Below are positions 8,456 to 15,999 of a DNA stretch of 23,142 nucleotides, one piece after another (position 1 is the stretch's first letter; the number at the start of each line of letters is the position of its first letter). A program made the position numbers and the translations under genes. Source of the DNA: Candidatus Dormiibacterota bacterium (GTDB taxonomy: Bacteria; Chloroflexota; Dormibacteria; Aeolococcales; Aeolococcaceae); NCBI GenBank assembly GCA_003153215.1, contig PLXL01000259.1:3711-26852 (forward strand), written 5' to 3'. The notes beneath the pieces were generated by a model. It was not told the origin of the DNA, made no database searches, and saw only the letters and a list, made by a program, of their open reading frames with translations.

Positions 8456-9276
8456 GCCTCCTGCTGCACGGTGCCAAAGTAGAGGTCGGTTAGCCTTTCG
8501 GGCTCGACCATTCTGCCCTTGACTCGGTAGACGAGACGTCCGCTCCGAAGCACCATGCACTCGCTAGGGGCGCACCAAAGTGGTACAGACCGCTGCTCGA
8601 CAATGACCATCGCGAGTCCCTCATCCCAAAGACGGTGGAGGCCGGCGTAGACATCGGTCACGATCTTGGGCGCAAGGCCGTGCGACGGTTCATCTAGCAG
8701 CAGGACGTATGGTTCGGAGGCGATCGCACGGGCAATAGCCAGCATCTGCAGCTCTCCTCCGCTTAGAGTGTAGCAGTCTTGTTTAAGCCGCGAACGCAGT
8801 GCAGGGAACGCGTCCAACGCACGTTCGATGCGCCTGGCTCTAGCCTCACGTCCAGCGCGTCTCACTCCCGCTCCGAGCCGGAGATTCTCCGCGACCGATA
8901 GACCGGGAAGAACGCCCCGACCCTCGGGAACGAGTACCAGTCCTAGGCGAGCGCGCGCGGGTGCTGAGCGGGCCCCTACTTCCTGGTCGCGGACCCTGAT
9001 GTCACCGACGGAGTCCTTCACCAGTCCAGCAAGCGTCTTCAACAGCGTCGTCTTTCCGGCGCCGTTGGGTCCCAGCACAACGACGACCTCACCTGGGTCG
9101 ACAGCGAATGTGATCGGCCCGAGGAACAGATTGCGCCCGTAGCCGGCGCGAACCGACTCGACCACGAGGGACGGTGGCTCACGTCGATGAGCGAGCGGCT
9201 CCGGTATCACGCCGCTAATTCCCTTCGCAGCCGAGGCTGCAGTCAGCTTGTGCATGTTCCGCAGGTGCTTTGTCAT
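8452..9276 (-). CDS. livF: ABC transporter ATP-binding subunit LivF
   Basis: A 274-residue ATPase, longer than the usual 235-240 because of an N-terminal extension of about 38 residues with no membrane or targeting signal that I can see. Walker A is GPNGAGKTT at 69-77, the signature LSGGE at 171-175, Walker B VLLLDEPSHG at 191-200, and the H-loop position reads VEQRS, with Gln where most ABC ATPases have His. Two ATGs (9279, 9276) follow GGAGGAGGTGA directly; the second has the better spacing. The last codons overlap the livM start. Separated from livK by about 250 bases that contain a hairpin, so the three downstream genes may be made at a lower level than the binding protein. Confidence 0.92.
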   Translation of the reverse strand: MTKHLRNMHKLTAASAAKGISGVIPEPLAHRREPPSLVVESVRAGYGRNLFLGPITFAVDPGEVVVVLGPNGAGKTTLLKTLAGLVKDSVGDIRVRDQEVGARSAPARARLGLVLVPEGRGVLPGLSVAENLRLGAGVRRAGREARARRIERALDAFPALRSRLKQDCYTLSGGELQMLAIARAIASEPYVLLLDEPSHGLAPKIVTDVYAGLHRLWDEGLAMVIVEQRSVPLWCAPSECMVLRSGRLVYRVKGRMVEPERLTDLYFGTVQQEA

Positions 9277-9439
9277 CATTCACCTCCTCCACACCCGGAA
9301 AGTTCGGTCTCCAACTGCTGGAGCTGACCACCCGGCTCCTCCCCGGCCGCCTCGCCATACAGTCCCGCCGACATCTAGACATCGAACACCCTCGTAAGGC
9401 TTCCCGCTATCAACCGGGTGCCCTGAAGACGGCGCGTGA

Positions 9440-9478
9440 GGCGTGGCTGGTGGCATGAGCTACCACCCCAGCCACGCC
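9440..9478 (-). terminator. Hairpin after livK, likely attenuator or weak terminator
   Basis: GGCGTGGCTGGTGG at 9440-9453 pairs with CCACCCCAGCCACGCC at 9463-9478, with a two-base bulge and a nine-base loop. It lies 53 bases past the livK stop and before livF. There is no U-run, so complete termination is uncertain. Stem-loops after the binding-protein gene are common in ABC operons, where they raise binding protein over permease. Confidence 0.6.
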
Positions 9479-9530
9479 CATCTAGGCAACGACGCCCCAG
9501 CTCGAGCGCGATGCAGACACAGACGCCTCT

Positions 9531-10730
9531 CTACTTCGTGGACACGACAACTACCTTGCCATTCTTGACCTCCGCCATCACGTTGGCAGCACTCCCAGAA
9601 ACGCCATTCAACTGCGTAGGAGAAAACTTGTAAATCTGCGTCCCCAGATAGGACATGTTCAGGAGCTTTGCCTGAATGTCGGCGCTATTAGTGGAATGCG
9701 CCTCGCGCATCGCGAGTGCGAACATCTGGACTGCGTCCCACCCGCGCCCTGCCGCGTAAGCGTCGCCAGTTGTGTCAGAACCGTACTGCTTGTCGTAGGT
9801 CGTGAGGAAGCCCTTAATGGAACTTAGGAGGGCCGAATTCGACACGTCAGGATAGACCTGAACGTAAGCACCGGTGAACACGATATTCGCATACTTCGCT
9901 GCTGACTCCTGAAGGATCGATGTGACGTCTTCGTCCATCACAATGGGCACTGAGAGTCCCAGGCTCGCTGCGGCTTCGGCCTCCAGAACAACATCCGGCC
10001 CCGTAATGCCATCAAGTATTACACCTGCACTCGCAACTGCCGAGACCTCTGCCGTAAGGCTCGTCGGTGATGTAGGCACTCCTTCGGAGGCCACTACCGT
10101 CATGCCGGAGCTCGTGGCGTCGGTGGCCAGAAGCGTGGCGAGCGCCTGACCGAAAGGCGTCTCCGTCGTTATGATGCCAACTGACTTTGCCTTCAGCACG
10201 TTCTTGGCATATGAAATCATGAGATCAGACGCCCCCACACTCGTTGGGAGCGTGGAGAACGTCCACTGTGAGTTTGGGACTGCAATTGACCCCACAATTG
10301 CTGCCACATGGTCGCTTGCCAAGACGGGCGCATCCGCTGCGGTAGTAGCTGAGCTCTCGCCAAGGATCATGCCCACTGGATGGTCCTGCGATAGAATCTC
10401 CTCACTGACCGATAGACCGGTCGATGCCGTGCTCTCGACATCGAGGGACGCGATTTGAAGGGGGTGACCTAGTACTCCGCCCTGAGCGTTTATGGCTACG
10501 GCGGCAGCCTCGGCGCCGTGTAGGAAGGGGGTGTCGAAGCTTGCAAGGTATCCTGAGAGCGAGACTGCAGCGCCGATGGTGATGGCCGATCCGGGTGGCG
10601 TGGGTGAGGAGGCAGCCGAGGAGGGAGCCTTAGACGAGCCACACGCACTTGCGGCTAGGACCACGACCGCTATCAGTCCAAGCGCTGCAGCACCCCATGC
10701 AGCCCTCGCTTGACGAAATCCTTTAGTCAT
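9531..10730 (-). CDS. livK: ABC transporter substrate-binding lipoprotein (LivK-like)
   Basis: A 399-residue extracytoplasmic binding protein of the Leu/Ile/Val type (periplasmic-binding fold I). The start at 10730 has AGGAGG six bases upstream and gives a short basic N-terminus (MTKGFRQAR), a hydrophobic core and the lipobox ASAC with the lipidated Cys at residue 30, then a Ser/Pro/Ala linker. Fold marks include ITIGAAVSLSGYLASFD, AINAQGGVLGHPLQI and the late DAYAAGRGWDAVQMFALAM. An in-frame ATG at 10778 also has an AGGAGG, 11 bases upstream, but would place 16 residues ahead of the signal peptide. It delivers the ligand to LivHM. A 183-base gap with its own ribosome-binding site separates it from the RraA-family gene, so a separate promoter is possible. 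Confidence 0.92.
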   Translation of the reverse strand: MTKGFRQARAAWGAAALGLIAVVVLAASACGSSKAPSSAASSPTPPGSAITIGAAVSLSGYLASFDTPFLHGAEAAAVAINAQGGVLGHPLQIASLDVESTASTGLSVSEEILSQDHPVGMILGESSATTAADAPVLASDHVAAIVGSIAVPNSQWTFSTLPTSVGASDLMISYAKNVLKAKSVGIITTETPFGQALATLLATDATSSGMTVVASEGVPTSPTSLTAEVSAVASAGVILDGITGPDVVLEAEAAASLGLSVPIVMDEDVTSILQESAAKYANIVFTGAYVQVYPDVSNSALLSSIKGFLTTYDKQYGSDTTGDAYAAGRGWDAVQMFALAMREAHSTNSADIQAKLLNMSYLGTQIYKFSPTQLNGVSGSAANVMAEVKNGKVVVVSTK

Positions 10731-10913
10731 CTCAAACCTCCTATGCAACGACTTCCCAGTATCGTGTCTGGCGGGCATGTATAAGTCGACCTCCTGTGAC
10801 CGTTATCCGTAGCGCTCCTCCAGGGAGGACCGTCCAATGCTTCTGCGGTAGCGCGCACTCCCACGCGGAGCCATGGCACCGAGGTCCCACGAGTCGTCTC
10901 AGCCGCGCGCCTC

Positions 10914-11726
10914 CTACTCGTCCTCGTTTCCACTCCAGCTCTTCCCAAACTCGTTTCCAGCTCCTCCCAAATTCAGTCCCGGAGCCCTATGCTGATAGAC
11001 ATACCTTTTGTTCGCCAGATCGTGAATGGACAGCCCGGAATCGATCTGCTGGACTCGGACCGCCTCACCGTTGCTGATTTCCTCGGCCCTGACCACGACA
11101 CGCTCCGCCATCTCCGCCGGAACGAAGCAGACGCCGGTGTCATCGGCAACGACGATATCACCCGGGCGCACTACGACGCCCGCCAGGTAAACTGGGCCGT
11201 TAATTTCGACGGTCTCCGCCCTCCACTTACCGGTGATTGGGCTAACTTCGCTGGACCACACTGGGAAACCAATCGACCGCGAGCGAGAGACATCGCGAAC
11301 CCCGCCTTCAACAACGGCCGCTACCTCGCCTTGGCGCTTACCTATCGTGGCGGAGATACCCCCCATGTTGGATACCCCAGCCACGCCTTGTATGACGAGC
11401 ACGTCTCCGGGCTGAGCCTGGTTGTGAGCTTCGATCTCTGCCATCCGCGAGGATGACTTCACGGCATTCGCATAGGGGTCCGTTCGCTGTGCGATATTTC
11501 GCAGGGTAATTGCAGTGCCAACGACGGAAGTACCCGGTATCGTCGGCCGAAGGATTGATGCGGGGATGGTTCCACGAACCCCGAGTTCATCCATAGCGTC
11601 GCTGACTGTGCCGGTCGCGTCCGCTAGGCGCATGAAGCGCTCAACGATCTCTCGCGGCACACGTGCGATATTGGTCGTGACAGCCTTCGCATCAATTTTT
11701 CCAGTAAGATGTGTCTCGACGGTCAT
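10914..11726 (-). CDS. RraA/HMG-CHA aldolase family protein
   Basis: About 270 residues with the RraA fold. Family members include divalent-metal aldolases that split 4-hydroxy-4-methyl- or 4-carboxy-4-hydroxy-2-oxoadipate, oxaloacetate decarboxylases, and the RNase E inhibitor RraA. Visible marks are VSDAMDELG (41-49), VVEGGVRD with Arg144-Asp145, FPVW, and the late VRPGDIVVADDTGVCFVP. In class II aldolases an Asp lies 21 residues before the Arg (D-x20-R-D); by my count this position is Gly123, so aldolase chemistry is uncertain. The start ATG at 11726 shares a base with the upstream dipeptidase stop and has GGAG five bases upstream. The C-terminal 50 residues (after RVQQIDSG) are an extension. 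Likely acts on a product of the M19 protein, but this is context only. Confidence 0.8.
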   Translation of the reverse strand: MTVETHLTGKIDAKAVTTNIARVPREIVERFMRLADATGTVSDAMDELGVRGTIPASILRPTIPGTSVVGTAITLRNIAQRTDPYANAVKSSSRMAEIEAHNQAQPGDVLVIQGVAGVSNMGGISATIGKRQGEVAAVVEGGVRDVSRSRSIGFPVWSSEVSPITGKWRAETVEINGPVYLAGVVVRPGDIVVADDTGVCFVPAEMAERVVVRAEEISNGEAVRVQQIDSGLSIHDLANKRYVYQHRAPGLNLGGAGNEFGKSWSGNEDE

Positions 11727-12694
11727 CATCGCTCCTTTAACCTTTCTGATAGCACGCGAGCAAAGTTTAGGCCCATGAACTTCTCGATGGCGGAACTAGT
11801 CATACCGGCGCTCTGGAGCGCATCGGCTAGAACCGTCATGTGATCAAGATCCTTGAGCGGATAGGCAAGGCCGAAAGGCTCGTACATGGAGCCTTGCTGA
11901 CGTAGAACGTCATACCGCTCCGGCGCCGTCTGGCCAACAACGAAGTCACTGCCGAAGCCGATGCCCTCGTCTCCAACTATATTGTGGACATGGACAACTT
12001 GGCGCACCAGATCCTCGAGGGTCGGGGAGGAGGCTGTCCGGGGGTAAAGGAGTCTAGGAAGGAAGCAAATCCCCACTACCCCCCCGCGCTCTGCGACGGC
12101 CCTCAACGTGGTGTCCTCTTTGTTGCGGGCGTGGTTGAAGACAGAGCGCGCGTTGGCGTGCGTCACGAGGATAGGGTCCTTTGACGCGGCTGCGACGTCC
12201 ACAGTGGTCTTGTCACCTGTGTGCGAAGTGTCGAGTATGAGGCCGAGGTCGTTACAGCGCGCGACAAATTGGCGGCCGAGGTCGGTGAGACCGTGGTCAT
12301 CGTCAACGGCGCAGCCATCGCCAAACTGATTGCGCCCGTTGTGCGTTATCTGCATGATGCGCACACCGAGCGCGTGCAGGAGCTCCAAGAGTTCGAGCTT
12401 GTCTCCGATGAACGAGCTGTTTTGATATCCAAGGATCAACCCTGTGGTCTGGGTGTCGTCGAGGCTGCGCCAGTCTGCGTAGGAGGCCAAGAGGCGACAG
12501 GAAGGACCAAACGTCGCTAGCCGTTCTCGGTACAGAGCGAGGTCGCACAGTGCGCGGTCGAGGTCGGGGTCTGGGACGACGAGCCTTAGGTTGTTGACCG
12601 TGGCGTGGACAATGTATGTATCGGGAAGGCTAGCGTATTTATCAAAGAAGGCAGCGTCAAGCTTGGAGCCGTTGAGCGCATCGAGGATCAACAT
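11726..12694 (-). CDS. Peptidase M19 (renal dipeptidase fold) protein with atypical metal site
   Basis: A 322-residue amidohydrolase-superfamily protein of the M19 group, whose classical members hydrolyse dipeptides with two zinc ions. Late metal ligands are present: DTSHTG with His158, VTHAN with His179, HARNK with Arg190, and GSD with Asp250. The N-terminal His-x-Asp pair of classical dipeptidases is absent (the protein starts MLILDALNGSKLD), and the position of the bridging Glu reads LGYQNSS, giving Gln91. A bacterial subgroup with this pattern exists, as I recall, and its substrates are not well known. The start ATG at 12694 overlaps the upstream frame by seven bases; GGAGG lies 13 bases upstream, which is rather far. 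Its last codon overlaps the RraA-family gene, so the two are probably co-translated. Confidence 0.85.
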   Translation of the reverse strand: MLILDALNGSKLDAAFFDKYASLPDTYIVHATVNNLRLVVPDPDLDRALCDLALYRERLATFGPSCRLLASYADWRSLDDTQTTGLILGYQNSSFIGDKLELLELLHALGVRIMQITHNGRNQFGDGCAVDDDHGLTDLGRQFVARCNDLGLILDTSHTGDKTTVDVAAASKDPILVTHANARSVFNHARNKEDTTLRAVAERGGVVGICFLPRLLYPRTASSPTLEDLVRQVVHVHNIVGDEGIGFGSDFVVGQTAPERYDVLRQQGSMYEPFGLAYPLKDLDHMTVLADALQSAGMTSSAIEKFMGLNFARVLSERLKER

Positions 12695-12990
12695 GGCGTG
12701 TCGCTTTCCTCCAGGTTGTTGGGCGTGCTATTGCGGCCAAACAAGAAGAGGATGGTGGCCGCTCGCGCCACCGACGAATAGCCATTGACATGGCCGATGG
12801 ACGCGCTCTCTCCCACGCCACCCTCGCGGAGATCCGCCAGCGCGCTGTCCAGCGAGTGATCCAGGGAGGGGAGAGTCCGGAACAGGCCGAAGCGCGCACC
12901 GGTGCTGGTGACGACCGGTGTCTGCCCCTTGGGAGCCGAGGTCGTGCCGCTGTGGAAGTCGGATCGGATGCCGGCTTCGTCCTGGAACAC
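12688..12990 (-). CDS. Small unknown protein at the head of the M19-RraA-liv block
   Basis: About 100 residues from a GTG at 12990 (GGAG ten bases upstream) to a TGA at 12690-12688 that overlaps the M19 start by seven bases. I do not recognise it. It has no clear membrane segment or signal peptide; the second half contains SIGHVNGYSSVARAATILFLFG, which looks like real protein sequence. Third-codon GC is high, as expected for a gene here. The coupling overlap and the promoter-like site upstream at 13024-13033 support it. Against it: the frame stays open upstream to 13071 with unconvincing sequence, and the opposite strand carries a frame with an IS630-like stretch. It could be the tail of a truncated gene. 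Confidence 0.4.
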   Translation of the reverse strand: MFQDEAGIRSDFHSGTTSAPKGQTPVVTSTGARFGLFRTLPSLDHSLDSALADLREGGVGESASIGHVNGYSSVARAATILFLFGRNSTPNNLEESDTPC

Positions 12991-13023
12991 GTAAGGAGCT
13001 CTCCATGATGTTCGCTGTGCGCA

Positions 13024-13033
13024 CACTATAGTG
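13024..13033 (-). promoter_or_regulatory. Palindrome with TATAGT, candidate promoter/operator of the minus-strand block
   Basis: CACTATAGTG is a perfect 10-bp palindrome about 35 bases upstream of the first minus-strand start. On the minus strand it contains TATAGT, a fair -10 element, but I see no good -35 at 16-18 bases. It may be an operator or simply an AT-rich promoter core in a GC-rich stretch. Confidence 0.35.
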
Positions 13034-13137
13034 CAAGTATGGATCATAACGCGCCTCTCAGGGCCCGTCAAGCGGGTACACCCTCCGCCGCCCCATCCGC
13101 CCGTGCCTCAGCGGCGGGGCTGCGCTTTCCGACGGAC

Positions 13138-13167
13138 TTGACCTCGGTTACCTTTCTGGGGTATGTT
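13138..13167 (+). promoter_or_regulatory. Sigma-70-type promoter of the pca operon
   Basis: TTGACC at 13138-13143 and TATGTT at 13162-13167 are separated by 18 bases. Five of six and four of six positions match the consensus. It lies about 45 bases upstream of the GTG start of the CoA-transferase A gene and the -10 is overlapped by the candidate PcaR box. Confidence 0.6.
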
Positions 13168-13179
13168 CGCGTTACGCAC
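13165..13179 (+). promoter_or_regulatory. Candidate PcaR operator overlapping the -10
   Basis: GTTCGCGTTACGCAC matches GTTCG-N5-CGCAC. As I recall, the PcaR box described for Pseudomonas putida is GTTCGATAATCGCAC, so both five-base arms are identical and only the central five bases differ. It overlaps the end of the predicted -10, as in the described P. putida promoters. A weaker copy, GTTCTTATGTGGTAC, follows at 13184-13198. The IclR-family pcaR gene at the end of the same operon is the obvious partner. Confidence 0.6.
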
Positions 13180-13210
13180 ACGCGTTCTTATGTGGTACAA
13201 ATGAGGTTCT

Positions 13211-14041
13211 GTGGCTGAGATTGTGAGCGTCGACGAGGCAATCGCCGCGCTGGTGGCCGACGGGGACACCGTGGCGCTCGAGGGCTTCACCCACCTCATC
13301 CCCTTCGCCGCCGGGCACGAGATCATCCGCCAGGGCCGGCGTGACCTCACCCTGGTGCGGATGACCCCAGACCTCATCTACGACCAGATGATCGGCATGG
13401 GCTGTGCCCGCCGCCTGATCTTCTCCTGGGGAGGCAACCCCGGCGTCGGCTCCCTGCACCGGTTCCGTGATGCGGTAGAGAACGGATGGCCGGTCCCCCT
13501 GGAGATCGAGGAGCACAGCCACGCCGGGATGGCCAACCGCTACGTGGCCGGTGCCACCGGGCTGCCCTTCGCCGTGCTGCGCGGCTACGTGGGCACCGAC
13601 CTGCCGGCCCACACCGACACCATCCGCTGGGTCACCTGCCCGTTCACGGGCGAGGTCCTGGCCGCGGTCGCGGCGCTGCGCCCGGACGTCACCGTGGTCC
13701 ACGCGCAGCGAGCCGACCGCAGGGGCAACGTGCAGATGTGGGGCATCCTGGGCGTGCAGAAGGAGGCGGTGCTCGCGGCGAAGCGCTCTCTGGTCACCGT
13801 CGAGGAGGTGGTGGACACCCTGGAGCGGCGCCCGGGGGACGTGATCCTCCCCGGGTTCTCCGTCACCTGCGTGGCCGAGGTGCCCGGCGGCGCCCACCCC
13901 TCCTACGCCCTCGGGTACTCACTGCGGGACAACGACTTCTACCGGCGCTGGGACAGCATCAGCCGCGACCGCGACAGCTTCCTGGGCTGGATGCGCGAGG
14001 CGGTCCTGGAGAGCGATGGCCGTCGTCGAACGACGTCCTGA
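13211..14041 (+). CDS. pcaI: 3-oxoadipate CoA-transferase subunit A (CatI/PcaI type)
   Basis: A 276-residue family I CoA-transferase subunit that moves CoA from succinyl-CoA to 3-oxoadipate, together with the B subunit. The sequence follows the CatI/glutaconate-type A subunit and not the short PcaI of P. putida: VALEGFTHLIPFAAGHEIIRQG (11-40 region), LVRMTPDLIYDQMIG, FSWGGNPGVGSLHRFRD, EEHSHAGMANRYVAGATGLPF, and a C-terminal PSYALGYSLRDNDFYRRWD. The GTG at 13211 has GAGG four bases upstream. The 3' end overlaps subunit B by 26 bases. It is the first gene of the operon and follows the PcaR-box promoter directly. The catalytic Glu is in subunit B. Glutaconate or another short diacid is an alternative substrate, but pcaF, pcaC and pcaR nearby favour 3-oxoadipate. 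Confidence 0.9.
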   Translation: MAEIVSVDEAIAALVADGDTVALEGFTHLIPFAAGHEIIRQGRRDLTLVRMTPDLIYDQMIGMGCARRLIFSWGGNPGVGSLHRFRDAVENGWPVPLEIEEHSHAGMANRYVAGATGLPFAVLRGYVGTDLPAHTDTIRWVTCPFTGEVLAAVAALRPDVTVVHAQRADRRGNVQMWGILGVQKEAVLAAKRSLVTVEEVVDTLERRPGDVILPGFSVTCVAEVPGGAHPSYALGYSLRDNDFYRRWDSISRDRDSFLGWMREAVLESDGRRRTTS

Positions 14042-14816
14042 GCCCTTCGAGGCCGACGAGATGATGACCGTGGCCGCAGCCCGCCAGCTGCGGGACGGCA
14101 CGGTGTGCTTCGTCGGCATCGGGCTGCCCAGCACTGCGGCCAACCTTGCCCGGATCACCCACGCCCCCGGCATCGTCCTGATCTACGAGTCCGGCATCAT
14201 CGGGGCCCGGCCCGCCACCCTTCCGCTCTCCATCGGCGACGGCGTGCTGGTGGAGGGCGCCGACGCCGTGGTCTCGGTGCCCGAGGTCTTCAACTACTGG
14301 CTGCAGCCGGGCCGGATCGACGTCGGCTTCCTGACGGGAGCGCAGGTGGACCGCTTCGGCAACCTCAACACGACAGTGATCGGGGGTGACTACCGGCACC
14401 CGCTCGTGCGCCTGCCCGGCGCGGGGGGTGCACCGGAGATCGCCGCCCTCTGCCGCCAGGTGGTGGTGCTGGTGCGGCAGACCCCACGGGTGTTCGTCAA
14501 CCGTGTCGACTTCGTCACCTCGGTGGGCTACGGAAGCGCCGCGGGCGATCGCGGCCGTCTCGGCCTGAGCGGTGGCGGCCCCAAGGTGGTCATCACCGAC
14601 ATCGGCAGCCTCGCCCCCGATCCCGACACCGCCGAGCTCACCCTGGTCAGCCTGCATCCCGGGAGCACCGTGGAGCAGGCCCGCGCCGCCACGGGCTGGC
14701 CACTCCAGGTCTCTCCGGACCTGCGCGTCGAGGAGCCGCCGAGCGACAGGGAGCTCGCCGTCCTCCGGCGCCTCACCGCCACCATAGGGGGAGTGAGAAC
14801 GCACGGCGGTGAGTGA
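14016..14816 (+). CDS. pcaJ: 3-oxoadipate CoA-transferase subunit B (CatJ/PcaJ type)
   Basis: A 266-residue catalytic subunit of the CoA-transferase. It begins with EMMTVAAARQLRDG and CFVGIGLPSTAANLAR, and carries YESGIIGARP with Glu58 at the place of the catalytic Glu that forms the enzyme-CoA thioester in family I. FGNLNTTVIGGDY, LPGAGGAPEIA and FVTSVGYG follow, all typical of CatJ/GctB. The start ATG at 14016 overlaps the A gene by 26 bases, and the stop overlaps the thiolase start by eight bases, so the three are probably translated together. No lesion is visible. Confidence 0.9.
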   Translation: MAVVERRPEPFEADEMMTVAAARQLRDGTVCFVGIGLPSTAANLARITHAPGIVLIYESGIIGARPATLPLSIGDGVLVEGADAVVSVPEVFNYWLQPGRIDVGFLTGAQVDRFGNLNTTVIGGDYRHPLVRLPGAGGAPEIAALCRQVVVLVRQTPRVFVNRVDFVTSVGYGSAAGDRGRLGLSGGGPKVVITDIGSLAPDPDTAELTLVSLHPGSTVEQARAATGWPLQVSPDLRVEEPPSDRELAVLRRLTATIGGVRTHGGE

Positions 14817-15999
14817 GACGCAGGAGGTCTACATCCTCGACGCCGTCCGGACCAGGATCGGCCGGTACGCGGGGGCTCTCTCACCAACGCGGCCCGACGA
14901 TCTTGCCGCGACGGTCATCCGCGAGCTGATCCGGCGCAGCCCCGCCCTCGACCCCACCGCCCTCGACGACATCGTGCTGGGCGACGCCAACGGGGCGGGC
15001 GAGGACAACCGCAACGTCGCCCGGATGGCGGGGCTGCTCGCCGGGCTTCCACCCTGCGTGCCCGGCCAGACCGTGAACCGTCTCTGCGGCTCCGGGCTGG
15101 AGGCGGTGATGGCCGCGAGCCGGAGCATCGCCGTGGGTGACGCCTCCCTCTGCATCGCGGGCGGGGTGGAGTCGATGAGCCGGTCGCCGTGGGTGCTGCT
15201 CAAACCGGAGGCGGGGCTCCCACGGGGAAGTGAGACCCTGCACTCGACGACCTTGGGATGGCGCATGGTCAACCCGCGGATGCCCCGAGAGTGGACCATC
15301 TCCCTGGGGGAAGGCGCCGAGATCCTCGCCGACCGCTACGCGATCGACCGCGAGGCGCAGGACCGGTTTGCGCTGCGCAGCCACCGGCGGGCCACCGCGG
15401 CCTGGGAGGCATGCCGCTTCAGCGCCGAGGCCTGCGAGGTCCCCGGCGTCTCGCTGGCCCGCGACGAGAGCATCCGCGCCGACACCTCCCTCGAAGCGCT
15501 CGCCGCTCTCAAGCCCGCCTTTCGGGAGAACGGCACGGTGACCGCGGGGAACTCCTCACCCCTCAACGACGGGGCGGCGGCGCTGCTCCTCGCCGACGAG
15601 CCGGGGATGCGGCGGGTCGGGCGGCAGCCCCTGGCCCGCATCGTCAGCCGCGCGGTGAGCGCGGTCGAGCCGCCCCTCTACGGCATCGGTCCGGTGGAGG
15701 CGGCCCGCACCGCTCTGCGGCGAGCGGGGATCGGCTGGGGAGACCTCGCCTGCGTGGAGCTGAACGAGGCCTTCGCGGCCCAGTCCCTGGCCTGTCTCGC
15801 CGAGTGGCCGGAGCTCGACCCCGAGATCGTCAACCCCAACGGGGGCGCCATCGCCATCGGCCATCCGCTGGGGTGCTCCGGCGCCCGGATCGTCGGCACC
15901 CTCGCCCACGAGCTGCACCGGCGGGGCGGGGGCTGGGGTCTCGCCGCTATCTGCATCGGGGTCGGGCAGGGGCTGGCGACGGTGCTGGAGGGCTGCTGA
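14809..15999 (+). CDS. pcaF: Thiolase, probably 3-oxoadipyl-CoA thiolase PcaF
   Basis: A 396-residue degradative thiolase that would split 3-oxoadipyl-CoA into succinyl-CoA and acetyl-CoA. The nucleophile is Cys93 in NRLCGSGLEAV, and the second active-site set is His352 in GHPLGCSGARI and Cys382 in CIGVGQG, with NEAFAAQS at 319-326. The N-terminal DAVRTRIGRYAGALS is close to the PcaF pattern RTPIGRYGGAL. The GTG start at 14809 overlaps the upstream stop by eight bases. A general acetyl-CoA acetyltransferase is possible by sequence alone, but the operon makes PcaF the better call. After its TGA an ATG overlaps at 15999, where the next gene would once have started. Confidence 0.88.
   Translation: MSETQEVYILDAVRTRIGRYAGALSPTRPDDLAATVIRELIRRSPALDPTALDDIVLGDANGAGEDNRNVARMAGLLAGLPPCVPGQTVNRLCGSGLEAVMAASRSIAVGDASLCIAGGVESMSRSPWVLLKPEAGLPRGSETLHSTTLGWRMVNPRMPREWTISLGEGAEILADRYAIDREAQDRFALRSHRRATAAWEACRFSAEACEVPGVSLARDESIRADTSLEALAALKPAFRENGTVTAGNSSPLNDGAAALLLADEPGMRRVGRQPLARIVSRAVSAVEPPLYGIGPVEAARTALRRAGIGWGDLACVELNEAFAAQSLACLAEWPELDPEIVNPNGGAIAIGHPLGCSGARIVGTLAHELHRRGGGWGLAAICIGVGQGLATVLEGC

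Noticed and set aside
9280..9530. Possible small gene between livF and livK
   Set aside because: Only short frames without recognisable features; the stretch is better explained as a spacer with the 9440-9478 hairpin.
12790..13008. IS630-like transposase fragment on the plus strand
   Set aside because: The resemblance covers only about 30 residues and the rest does not continue the family pattern. Kept as a question and not annotated as a gene.
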